In this document: one piece after another, positions 1 to 7,150 of the stretch
Numbering within the stretch: position 1 is the first letter of the stretch
How the letters are laid out: each line of letters starts with the position of its first letter
Assembly: GCA_030625925.1 (NCBI GenBank)
Contig: DAOUPY010000048.1
Location: forward strand, 1 to 8,293
Source: Fusobacteriaceae bacterium
GTDB lineage: Bacteria; Fusobacteriota; Fusobacteriia; Fusobacteriales; Fusobacteriaceae
DNA length: 8,293 nucleotides
Direction: 5' to 3'
Program-made: the position numbers and the translations under genes
Notes under the pieces: model-generated
Told to the model about the DNA's origin: nothing
The model's database searches: none
The model's input: only the letters and a program-made list of their open reading frames with translations

Positions 1-3000
1 TACTAGAAAAAATTTCAATATCTTTATAATCGTGCTTTATTAGCTCTGTCAGTGCATCTTTTTGGATCTGGTCATCTTCAACTACTAATATCTTATCAAC
101 TTTATACCCGCTTAGTTCTGCACTTTCTAATATATTTTCAATTTGAATTTTACTTACAGGTTTTTTTAAAAATTCTACATCCTTTTCAAACATATTTTTT
201 TCATAATCTCCACCACTAATAATGTTAACAGGGATATCTTTTGTTCTTTTATTATTCTTTAATCTTTCCAAAACTTCTAATCCATCAATTTTTGGCAGTC
301 CTATATCTAAAATAATTCCTGTAGGCATATAATAGTCAGCAAGATATAAGCCTATTTCTCCAGTTTCAGCAACAATCACTTTAAATTTCTTTGCTCTGCT
401 GATGTCCATTATGACTTTTGCAAAATTTGGATCGTCATCAATGATGAGTAACACTTTGTCAGCGTCATTAATATCATTCCTGTCATCCAATACATAGGGT
501 ACTTCCAAAGGTTTTTTAAATAATTTTTCATCCTCACCCTTATTTATTTCTTCTATTAATTCATCTGATACCTTCTTTACAATGTTAGTTTTTTCTTTTT
601 GAAAATGAAAAGTATCGTATGTCACAGGTAATGTCAATATAAATTTACTCCCAACATCTTTGGTGCTTTCTACTTCTAATTTTCCACCTAACAATTTAGT
701 ATATTCCATGGAAATTGAAAGTCCCAGCCCTGTCCCGCCAAATTCTCTGCTTATAGTACCGTCTTCTTGCTGGAAAGCATTAAAAATCGTTTTGATTTTA
801 CTATCTGAAATCCCAATTCCAGTGTCACTAACTTCAAATTTAATTTTATTATCACATTCTATGATATTTAATTTAACACTACCTTTTTTTGTAAATTTAA
901 AAGCATTCGATATTAAATTTTTAACAATTTGTTTAACTTTAGTTTCATCACTCATTATTTTTTCAGACAATTTCTCCGAAATATCTACTGAAAATTGAAG
1001 ATTTTTTTTAATTGATACTTGTTCAAACATTCCTAACATTTCATTTTTAAAGTCTTCAATATTCATCTTTGAAATACTGACTTCCATTTTTCCAGCTTCA
1101 ACCTTGGATAGATCTAAAATATCGTTGATTAATTTTAGTAAATCACTCCCAGACGTATTAATCGTTCTTGCAAACTTCCTTTGTTTTTCAGTTAAATTTG
1201 AATTTTTTTCACCTAATAATTCCGAAAGTATCAATATACTGTTTAGAGGAGTTCTAAGCTCATGACTCATGTTTGCAAGAAATTCAGATTTATATTTATT
1301 TGATAAAACCAAATCTTTAGCTTTTTTTTCCAACTCTCCTTGACTGGTATTAAGCTCATTATTTTTATTTTCCAGCTCTTTTTTTTGTATTTCAAGCATT
1401 TCTGTATTTTCCTCTAACTCTTCATTTATAACCCTCAATTCTTCCTGCTGACTTTCAAGTTCCGCTTGGGAATCTTTCAATACAATTGATTGTGTTTCCA
1501 GTTCTTCATTACTAACCCTTAATTCTTCCTGCTGTATCTGTAATTTTTCCGCATACTCATTTGCTTCAACTAATAAATTTTCTACAGTTTCAAAGTTTAA
1601 AATATTATTAACAGCAATTCCTATACTTATTTTAGCTAATTCTAAAAATTCAATTACAAGATCAGAAAACTCCGATATTGAAGCTATTTCTAATATGGCT
1701 ACAACTTTATTTTGATAGTTACACGGTATCACTACAACATTAGTCGGTGTAGTACTTCCTACTCCAGAATTTATCGTTATATAATCTTTTGGTAGATCTG
1801 AAACTACTATTATTTCTTTTTCTAAAGCTGCTTGTCCAACTAAGCCTTCACCAATTTTAAAAACATTTGAAACCCCTTTTCTTCTTTTAAAAGCATGACT
1901 TGCAGATAACTCATATTGATCTTCATCAGATTTTCCATTGAGTAAATATACGACCCCTACCTGTCCATCAATCTTTTTAGTGACAAATGAAATTAACTGG
2001 CTAAGTAAATTTTGTAAATCATTATTTGTCTGCGAAATATCATTGATATCCATTTGTCCTTTTTGAATCCAATCCCTGCATTTTCTTTCATCTAAATTAT
2101 CTTTTAATTTATGGATAAGCGAGTTGTATCCCTCTGATAACGCAATGAATTCACTGGATGAATTTTTTTCAATATCTAATTTTACATCTAATTTATCAAA
2201 ATCAAAATTTTTCATTTTTTTTACAAAAGTAATGATTGGTTTGGTTACTTTATTAATTGCAATCAATAACAATATCAATGTTACGATTAATATTATTACA
2301 CCAACTGCAATAGTTTTATATGTTGTTTCCATAGTTTTATTAGTTAGTATTTTTAAATCTGTAGATATATATACGTACCAATTGGTATTTAGCCCAGATA
2401 TTTCTACCTTTGAAATAACCTCATACCTATCTTCATTTTCCCTTGAAATTAAACTTTTTCCTTTTAATTCGTCAATGATGGAACTCACTTCTATCCCAAT
2501 TTTAGAAACATTTCTATCATTTAAACTGGAATTAAAATTATTAAAAATAATATTTCCCCTATCATCAACTAAGGCCATATTTTCATTTGGATTAACAAAT
2601 CCAGATATCAACTTTTTAAAATATTGCATTGAAATATCTATTCCTACGACTCCTAGAAATTTATTTTTTTCATATAGAGGCTTCGCTATGGTAAACACTA
2701 ATTTTTCTTCACCATTTTCAATAAATTTATACGGTTGTGAGATAATTGTCACCCCTGCTTTTTTCGCTTCTAAATAAAAATCATAATCCAGAATATTATT
2801 GATATTATTGACATTAACTTTTCCTGCTTCTTTTACAAGGTATGAAATATATTGTCCATTTTCAGCATACTTGTCATTGTTGATATAATCTGAATCTCTT
2901 CCGTCAAATGCATTCGGCTCCATTACGATATTATAACCAATTATATCAGGTTGTTTAAGTATACTTCGTTCTATAATTTTTTCAAATACTTCTCTTTTAT

Positions 3001-3256
3001 TATCGATCTCATCATTATCTCTAATTGACATTAATATGTTAGAAAACTCATGATTTACTTCTGTATCTTGATAAAATTTTTGTTCAATCTTTAGCTTGTT
3101 TATCTCTGCATTATTCTCTAATTTGAATACTCCACCTTCAAATTCTAAATCACTGCTATGTTTATATGAATATCCGATGAATAACGTTCCTATAAAAAGT
3201 ATTATACTCAAAACCCATATAAAACTTTTTGTTTTTACTGACTTATGCTTATTCAA
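1..3256 (-). CDS. Hybrid sensor histidine kinase (dCache-HAMP-GAF-coiled coil-HisKA-HATPase-REC-REC), 3' end cut by window edge
   Basis: The minus strand reads open without a stop from TTG at 3256 to the edge, 1085 codons. Visible in order: TM1 (about residues 11-30); an extracytoplasmic double-Cache-like sensor (about 31-310, with GVVGIDIS at 202-209 and NWYVYIS at 292-298); TM2 (about 314-335); HAMP (about 336-388); a GAF-like domain (about 410-555); a long coiled coil (560-655); HisKA with phospho-acceptor H665 in SHELRTPLN; HATPase_c with N-box around N780/N784, DTGIGIS (811-817) and GGTGLGLS (840-847); receiver 1 (acidic D940-D942, phospho-acceptor D984, S1014, K1031/K1032); and the first 31 residues of receiver 2 (VVEDD at 1058-1062), cut by the edge. 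It is probably an inner-membrane kinase sensing a small extracytoplasmic ligand and passing phosphate to its own receivers; an Hpt domain or more receivers may lie outside. The ligand cannot be named. The TTG start is chosen because it sits 9 nt after GGAGG and the first in-frame ATG (residue 75) would delete TM1. Confidence 0.93.
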   Translation of the reverse strand, partial: MNKHKSVKTKSFIWVLSIILFIGTLFIGYSYKHSSDLEFEGGVFKLENNAEINKLKIEQKFYQDTEVNHEFSNILMSIRDNDEIDNKREVFEKIIERSILKQPDIIGYNIVMEPNAFDGRDSDYINNDKYAENGQYISYLVKEAGKVNVNNINNILDYDFYLEAKKAGVTIISQPYKFIENGEEKLVFTIAKPLYEKNKFLGVVGIDISMQYFKKLISGFVNPNENMALVDDRGNIIFNNFNSSLNDRNVSKIGIEVSSIIDELKGKSLISRENEDRYEVISKVEISGLNTNWYVYISTDLKILTNKTMETTYKTIAVGVIILIVTLILLLIAINKVTKPIITFVKKMKNFDFDKLDVKLDIEKNSSSEFIALSEGYNSLIHKLKDNLDERKCRDWIQKGQMDINDISQTNNDLQNLLSQLISFVTKKIDGQVGVVYLLNGKSDEDQYELSASHAFKRRKGVSNVFKIGEGLVGQAALEKEIIVVSDLPKDYITINSGVGSTTPTNVVVIPCNYQNKVVAILEIASISEFSDLVIEFLELAKISIGIAVNNILNFETVENLLVEANEYAEKLQIQQEELRVSNEELETQSIVLKDSQAELESQQEELRVINEELEENTEMLEIQKKELENKNNELNTSQGELEKKAKDLVLSNKYKSEFLANMSHELRTPLNSILILSELLGEKNSNLTEKQRKFARTINTSGSDLLKLINDILDLSKVEAGKMEVSISKMNIEDFKNEMLGMFEQVSIKKNLQFSVDISEKLSEKIMSDETKVKQIVKNLISNAFKFTKKGSVKLNIIECDNKIKFEVSDTGIGISDSKIKTIFNAFQQEDGTISREFGGTGLGLSISMEYTKLLGGKLEVESTKDVGSKFILTLPVTYDTFHFQKEKTNIVKKVSDELIEEINKGEDEKLFKKPLEVPYVLDDRNDINDADKVLLIIDDDPNFAKVIMDISRAKKFKVIVAETGEIGLYLADYYMPTGIILDIGLPKIDGLEVLERLKNNKRTKDIPVNIISGGDYEKNMFEKDVEFLKKPVSKIQIENILESAELSGYKVDKILVVEDDQIQKDALTELIKHDYKDIEIFSS
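1412..1534 (-). repeat. Internal coding duplication in the kinase coiled coil
   Basis: Two copies of a 13-codon unit encode QQEELRVSNEELE (residues 575-587) and QQEELRVINEELE (603-615). They are 28 residues (exactly four heptads) apart, and 32 of 39 nucleotides match by eye. They lie in the helical linker between the GAF-like domain and the histidine kinase core. A spacing of whole heptads preserves coiled-coil register, so gain or loss of a copy should keep the signalling helix in phase. Confidence 0.8.
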
Positions 3257-3262
3257 TATAAA

Positions 3263-3275
3263 TCTCCTCCCTAGT
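3263..3275 (-). promoter_or_regulatory. Strong Shine-Dalgarno site that sets the TTG start of the histidine kinase
   Basis: Read on the minus strand this is ACTAGGGAGGAGA. The core GGAGG (3270-3266) lies 9 nt before the TTG at 3256-3254, an ideal spacing, and no ATG or GTG competes at that distance. The first eight bases, ACTAGGGA, are the exact reverse complement of TCCCTAGT found in both loops of the candidate small RNA near the right end of the window. Confidence 0.8.
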
Positions 3276-3316
3276 TGTAAATAAAAACTTTGTTAATTTT
3301 TCTTTGATAACTTCTA

Positions 3317-3322
3317 ATTATA
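3317..3322 (-). promoter_or_regulatory. Candidate -10 element for the histidine kinase gene
   Basis: The minus strand carries a perfect TATAAT about 60 nt before the TTG start, between the upstream gene's terminator and the SD. No good -35 hexamer is present at 16-18 nt (the position falls in the terminator T-run), so the site would need an activator or is chance in AT-rich DNA. A transcript from here would have a leader of roughly 55 nt. Confidence 0.35.
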
Positions 3323-3338
3323 ATTTCCCTATGACTAT

Positions 3339-3365
3339 AAAAAAATGGGGGATCCCCATTTTTTT
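3339..3365 (-). terminator. Rho-independent terminator after the GGDEF-EAL gene
   Basis: A perfect stem of 13 bp: ATGGGG pairs with CCCCAT around a 3-nt loop, flanked by seven A and seven T that extend the pairing. It starts three bases past the TAA stop of the minus-strand GGDEF-EAL gene and ends in a T-run on that strand. It should block read-through into the tandem histidine kinase gene. Its symmetry means it could also act on plus-strand transcripts, although no plus-strand gene here needs it. Confidence 0.9.
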
Positions 3366-3367
3366 AT

Positions 3368-5290
3368 TTAGATTTTTTTAATGTATTCTTTTCCCTCTAT
3401 TTTTTTCAATACTTCTTCTAACCTTTCTGGTTTCCCAAAGTAATATCCCTGAAAAATTTCTACTCCCATCTCCTTTAACATATTTACCTCTTCGATACTT
3501 TCCGTTCCCTCTACTACCACTTCTAAACCTAAACTGTTTCCTAACTCAACTATAGTTTTTATAATTTTCATATTTTCAGAACTCTCAAACATATTTATCA
3601 CAAAGGAACGATCAATTTTTAATGTGGTTACTGGTAATTTTGATAGATACGAAAGGGAAGAATACCCTGTACCAAAATCATCTATTAAAAAATTAATTCC
3701 TATTTTTTTTAATTCTTTCATTTTTTCAATAGATTTATCTATATCACTTATAAATGCACCTTCAGTCAACTCAAAATTGATATCTTCTAAAATCCCATGT
3801 TTTGTTATTATTTCCTCTGAAAAATATTTCTTATTAAAGTGAATAGGAGATATATTTAATGATACAGGCGTTTTCAGCATCTCTCTGTCTTTTTTTACCT
3901 GCTCTATTAGAAAATAAGTCAGATCTATAATCAGGGAAGATTTTTCAGCTATTGGTATGAAGATCCCTGGGGAGATATCCCCTTTTTCAGAATGATTCCA
4001 CCTCATCAGTGCTTCAAATTCAATATTTTTTGTTTTTACATTTACTTTAGGCTGATAGTAAATTTCAAACTCTTTATTTTCTAGCCCTTTTTTTATGTCG
4101 TTTCCTAATTGATAGAATGCCCCATCTCCGTGTGTTTTTTCAAAATCAAGCTGATCAAATAAAGTTTTCATTGTATTTTTTGTAGAGACATCTCTCTTGT
4201 ATTCTTTAAAGACTTTACAAATAAAGATCTTATAATCATTTTCCTTAATTTGGTTAAAATTTTCTAAATTTTCTAAAAATCTTTTTTCTAATTTTGTTAT
4301 TTCGTCTGAATCAATCGAACTTTCTATAACTACTAAAAATTGATCTCCATTTAACCTTATAATTTCGTCTCCGCTCCTAAATGTCTTCCTCAATATAGAC
4401 ACCAAAGAAACTATTGCCTTATCTCCTATTTCCATCCCAAATTCATTATTAATATAAGTAAGATCTACTATGTCAAACAATCCAAAATATATATTGTTAT
4501 TGATTTTACCGGCATTATTATTTATTATTAGTTTATTTAATTTTTCCATACCTTTATCTCTTTTCAAAACCCCTGTAAGGTTATCAAAGTTAGATTTTAT
4601 ATAGAGTTCTTCAGTGATTTTTTCTTTTTGATTGAGTATTCTTCTGGTAGTAGAAATCAATAAAAGAACTAACAGTATTATTAAAACACCATTTAATATT
4701 ATATATGTAAATTTTTCCAAAATTCTTGCATTTAAGTTTCTCATCTTTATATCTGCACCAGCAATATATTTTCTTCCATCTTTAGATTTTAAGACCAGAT
4801 ATATGGATCTGAATCCTCCGCCTTTATCCGTACTGTTTATATAATGGATATTCTTATTTCTTAATACATCTATAGTTTCCTCTATGGAATCATCTTCTAA
4901 ATCTTTAAAATTTATCCAATAAAGTTCCGTTGGATCTCCATTTTTTACCTTTTCTATATATTCCTCAACATTTCCTCCCACTGCTGTATAAGTAGGCATC
5001 CCATCTTCATCTATTATAGTATACAGGTAGTCAACATTATTTGATTTTGACATCTCATTCAAAAATTTTGTTGTTTCCAATGCTTCTTTATCGGTATGTG
5101 AATTTTCATCCATATTTTCAAATGTATAGTCATCTCCTAAATAATAAGGTATATTTTTGGCCGCTCTATACAAGTTTGAATTTATTGCCTCTAACTCCTT
5201 ATCTCTCAAATACGAATATCCTAAATATCCATAGATAAATGTTCCTATTGTTAGTAGTATAAATATCCTCACACTCTTCTTTACCTTCAT
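3368..5290 (-). CDS. Membrane-anchored GGDEF-EAL protein; probable c-di-GMP phosphodiesterase with degenerate GGDEF domain
   Basis: 640 residues. TM1 (about 6-26), an extracytoplasmic sensor region (27-192, no family recognised), TM2 (about 194-213), GGDEF domain (about 232-395) and EAL domain (about 400-635). The EAL half keeps the expected catalytic and metal-binding positions: E426 of EALMRW, N479, E507 of ELTE, D537-D538 in DDFGTGYSS, K558, E594 and Q614. It should hydrolyse c-di-GMP to pGpG at the inner membrane. In the GGDEF half the signature is NGDQF (314-318), with the first Gly and the Glu changed, and the usual Lys of DxDxFK is T278. D273, N281 and D290 are retained, and the I-site RSGD (305-308) sits exactly five residues before the signature. 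By analogy with known tandem proteins, the GGDEF half is more likely a nucleotide-binding regulatory module than an active cyclase. AGGAG lies 5 nt before the ATG. The gene is tandem with the histidine kinase and divergent from the cit operon. Confidence 0.95.
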   Translation of the reverse strand: MKVKKSVRIFILLTIGTFIYGYLGYSYLRDKELEAINSNLYRAAKNIPYYLGDDYTFENMDENSHTDKEALETTKFLNEMSKSNNVDYLYTIIDEDGMPTYTAVGGNVEEYIEKVKNGDPTELYWINFKDLEDDSIEETIDVLRNKNIHYINSTDKGGGFRSIYLVLKSKDGRKYIAGADIKMRNLNARILEKFTYIILNGVLIILLVLLLISTTRRILNQKEKITEELYIKSNFDNLTGVLKRDKGMEKLNKLIINNNAGKINNNIYFGLFDIVDLTYINNEFGMEIGDKAIVSLVSILRKTFRSGDEIIRLNGDQFLVVIESSIDSDEITKLEKRFLENLENFNQIKENDYKIFICKVFKEYKRDVSTKNTMKTLFDQLDFEKTHGDGAFYQLGNDIKKGLENKEFEIYYQPKVNVKTKNIEFEALMRWNHSEKGDISPGIFIPIAEKSSLIIDLTYFLIEQVKKDREMLKTPVSLNISPIHFNKKYFSEEIITKHGILEDINFELTEGAFISDIDKSIEKMKELKKIGINFLIDDFGTGYSSLSYLSKLPVTTLKIDRSFVINMFESSENMKIIKTIVELGNSLGLEVVVEGTESIEEVNMLKEMGVEIFQGYYFGKPERLEEVLKKIEGKEYIKKI

Positions 5291-5308
5291 TTATTCTCCT
5301 CTATTTAA

Positions 5309-5326
5309 ATTATTTGCTAAAATAAT
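5309..5326. repeat. Inverted repeat in the leader of the GGDEF-EAL gene
   Basis: ATTATTT and AAATAAT form perfect 7-bp arms around GCTA, 19 bp upstream of the GGDEF-EAL start codon and just before its SD. Pairing is all A-T, so an RNA hairpin would be weak; a protein-binding operator is an alternative. AT-rich sequence makes chance symmetry quite possible. Confidence 0.35.
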
Positions 5327-5374
5327 CATGTTTCATTGTCAATATATTACACCAGTATTTTTTTCTTACTATTA

Positions 5375-5404
5375 AATATACTATTTTATGTATAAGTTTT
5401 GCAA
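5375..5404 (-). promoter_or_regulatory. Candidate promoter for the GGDEF-EAL gene
   Basis: On the minus strand TTGCAA (5404-5399) is followed after 18 nt by TATATT (5380-5375), giving a leader of roughly 80 nt. A perfect TTGACA also occurs on this strand at 5342-5337, closer to the gene, but has no acceptable -10 at 16-18 nt. The choice is therefore uncertain. Confidence 0.35.
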
Positions 5405-5460
5405 ATTAAAATACACCTTATTAAGATAAATTAATTTATTTTTTAACTTTCCATTCCATT

Positions 5461-5487
5461 TTTACACAAATCCCTCCTTATTTACAC
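5461..5487 (+). repeat. Direct repeat TTTACAC overlapping the cit promoter
   Basis: TTTACAC occurs at 5461-5467 and again at 5481-5487, 20 bp start to start, about two helical turns. The second copy contains the -35 hexamer of the cit promoter. The arrangement would suit a dimeric activator or repressor binding one DNA face, but the motif is only 7 bp. Confidence 0.4.
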
Positions 5488-5509
5488 TTTTTTTTTTCTA
5501 TGGTATATT
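5481..5509 (+). promoter_or_regulatory. Promoter of the citCXG operon (extended -10)
   Basis: TTTACA (5481-5486), a 17-nt spacer, then TATATT (5504-5509) preceded by TGG, which makes an extended -10. Transcription should begin near 5516, leaving a leader of only about 25 nt before the citC ATG. That leaves no room for a riboswitch, so control is likely at initiation. The SD AAAAGGGG at 5523-5530 lies 9 nt before the start codon. Confidence 0.7.
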
Positions 5510-5539
5510 TAGTTATAAAAATAAAAGGGGTTTTTTATT

Positions 5540-6595
5540 ATGAATTATATTGTTGAAAAGTTACATCTAACTAATGCAGAAGAAGTAAGCGAGGTTAAGT
5601 CTTTCCTTTCTACATTTCAATTAGATTATGAAAAAGATATTGATTATACCGTCGTTATCAGAGATTCCAATAAAATTATCGCTACCTGCTCAAAAGCCAA
5701 AGATATTTTAAAAGGATTTGCTATAGATAATTCACTGCAAGGTGAAGGTCTTACCAACCTTCTCATTACATCTATCCAAGACAGATTATTTCAAGAGGGG
5801 ATCTTTCACTCCTTTATCTTTACGAAGCCTGCCTATGAAACGACTTTTAAATCCTTTGGCTACAAGGTTATAGCCAGCGTAGAGGAAGTTACCTTATTAG
5901 AGTATGGGTTTAACGATATCAACAAAACTTTAGCTGCCATGAAAAAGTTATATGGTATTGATACCGCCACTCCTAAAACAGCACTGGTTATGAATTGTAA
6001 TCCTTTCACTTTAGGACATCGGTATCTCATTGAAGAAGCCAGCTTAAAATCAGAAGAAGTTCTTATATTTATCGTTGAAGAAGATAAGTCACTTTTTCCA
6101 TTTGCAGATAGATATCATATGGTAAAAGATGGAGTGGCAGATTTAAAGAATGTCACAGTTATTCCCGGAGGAAAATATATTATCTCCTCTGCTACTGTCC
6201 CGGCATATTTTTTAAGAGAAGAAACTAAAGTTTTAAGTGCGTATACAAAATTAGATGCTACTATTTTCTCAAAATATTTTTGTAAACAGTTTAATATAAC
6301 TAAAAGAATGCTGGGAGAGGAGCCCTATTGTCCTGTCACAAAAAATTATAATGACTCATTGGTCGATGTCCTGGCAAAGCATCATGTAGAGGTAGAGATT
6401 ATTCCAAGAAAGTGGATCTCTACACCTGAAAATTATATAAGTGCTTCTAAAGTACGCAACCTTATAAAAAAAGAGGGCAGCCAGGCTTTGGATCATCTGT
6501 CAGATTTCATTCCCACGGTGACATTAAATTATTTAAGATCAGAGGAGGGTAAGGAGATCATTAAGAAGATTATAAATTCTAATACTCCCCATTAA
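5540..6595 (+). CDS. citC: [Citrate (pro-3S)-lyase] ligase
   Basis: 351 residues, about the usual family length. The enzyme uses ATP and acetate to acetylate the prosthetic-group thiol of the citrate lyase acyl-carrier subunit, releasing AMP and pyrophosphate and switching the lyase on (EC 6.2.1.22). The N-terminal part (about 1-125) is a GNAT-like domain with QGEGL at 67-71 and the LKGFAID strand before it. The C-terminal part (about 145-345) is the nucleotidyltransferase-type ligase domain, with NPFTLGH at 154-160 (T/HxGH motif) and ISASKVR at 300-306 (ISxSxxR motif). No signal peptide or membrane segment is seen, so it should be cytoplasmic. It is first in an operon with citX, which begins 5 nt after its stop. 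AAAAGGGG 9 nt before the ATG supports the start. No citD, citE or citF follows, unlike the classical citCDEFXG order. Confidence 0.95.
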   Translation: MNYIVEKLHLTNAEEVSEVKSFLSTFQLDYEKDIDYTVVIRDSNKIIATCSKAKDILKGFAIDNSLQGEGLTNLLITSIQDRLFQEGIFHSFIFTKPAYETTFKSFGYKVIASVEEVTLLEYGFNDINKTLAAMKKLYGIDTATPKTALVMNCNPFTLGHRYLIEEASLKSEEVLIFIVEEDKSLFPFADRYHMVKDGVADLKNVTVIPGGKYIISSATVPAYFLREETKVLSAYTKLDATIFSKYFCKQFNITKRMLGEEPYCPVTKNYNDSLVDVLAKHHVEVEIIPRKWISTPENYISASKVRNLIKKEGSQALDHLSDFIPTVTLNYLRSEEGKEIIKKIINSNTPH

Positions 6596-6600
6596 TTATT

Positions 6601-7098
6601 ATGATAAACCCAATGGATATCTTAGATGCTAGAGAAAATCGTGCTCATTTGCAGGAGGAATTAATTAAAAAGTTTAATCTTCCCCTTCTTGTTATTCGAG
6701 CTAACTACCCTGGAACAGATAAAAATAACGAGACGTCTAGATATATTATCGACACAATATATAATGTAATCCTGTCTAAAATTTCTCCTGAAAATATTAA
6801 AAAAATAAATTCCTTTGAGGGATCTATCTACCTTTTGAGCCTTGACAGCCCACCAATAAAATTAAAGAAAATAGCAGTGGATATAGAGCATAGCCATCCC
6901 TTAGGAAGACTGGTAGATATAGACGTACTAGATTCTAACAACCACACTTTAAGCCGTACCGAGCTGGGATATCCTCCTAGAGGGTGCTTTATTTGTTCCG
7001 ACCAAGCCCATAGCTGTGTGAGGAGCAGGAAACACAGTTTAGAGGAAATTTTGAAATATATAGAAAATAAAGTTTTAAATCATAAAAAAGCAACGTGA
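6601..7098 (+). CDS. citX: Apo-citrate lyase phosphoribosyl-dephospho-CoA transferase (holo-ACP synthase)
   Basis: 165 residues, slightly shorter than E. coli CitX (about 183) through a shorter N-terminus. It transfers the 2'-(5''-triphosphoribosyl)-3'-dephospho-CoA group to a serine of the citrate lyase acyl-carrier subunit CitD, releasing pyrophosphate (EC 2.7.7.61). Hallmarks: IEHSHPLGRLVDIDV (95-109), which closely resembles the E. coli sequence as I recall it, then PPRGCFIC (125-132) and a Cys/Arg/His-rich stretch with C139, R141, R143 and H145. The start is 5 nt past the citC stop and has no recognisable SD, so translation probably depends on coupling to citC. A second in-frame ATG at 6613 also lacks an SD. 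A 15-bp palindrome overlaps the stop codon. Confidence 0.94.
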   Translation: MINPMDILDARENRAHLQEELIKKFNLPLLVIRANYPGTDKNNETSRYIIDTIYNVILSKISPENIKKINSFEGSIYLLSLDSPPIKLKKIAVDIEHSHPLGRLVDIDVLDSNNHTLSRTELGYPPRGCFICSDQAHSCVRSRKHSLEEILKYIENKVLNHKKAT

Positions 7099-7104
7099 CG
7101 TTGC
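7090..7104. repeat. Perfect 15-bp palindrome over the citX stop codon
   Basis: GCAACGT and ACGTTGC are perfect 7-bp arms around a single G; the citX TGA stop (7096-7098) sits at the centre. As RNA it could fold as a 5-bp GCAAC/GTTGC stem with a 5-nt loop. No T-run follows, so it is not an intrinsic terminator. It may be an mRNA processing or stability element between citX and citG, or an operator. Confidence 0.55.
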
Positions 7105-7150
7105 AAGTTAGAATTTAAACTTCATAAATTTTACGTAAAAGGAGAAAATC

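Noticed and set aside
660..3284. Plus-strand reading frames of 62 to 217 codons inside the kinase region
   Set aside because: They lie antisense to a continuous, domain-rich kinase frame, lack SDs and show no recognisable domain; they are shadows.
3324..3331. TTTCCCTA near the kinase leader, matching the small RNA loop
   Set aside because: On the minus strand this lies upstream of the candidate -10, so it would not be in the kinase transcript; the match is short and compatible with chance.
3624..5238. Plus-strand reading frames of 65 to 72 codons within the GGDEF-EAL gene
   Set aside because: They are antisense to conserved catalytic motifs and have no independent support.
5425..5482. Minus-strand TAAGGAGGGA followed by an ATG, suggesting a tiny leader peptide
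   Set aside because: The SD-to-ATG gap is about 13 nt and the frame is only seven codons; it lies upstream of the likelier GGDEF-EAL promoter. Chance is the simpler explanation.
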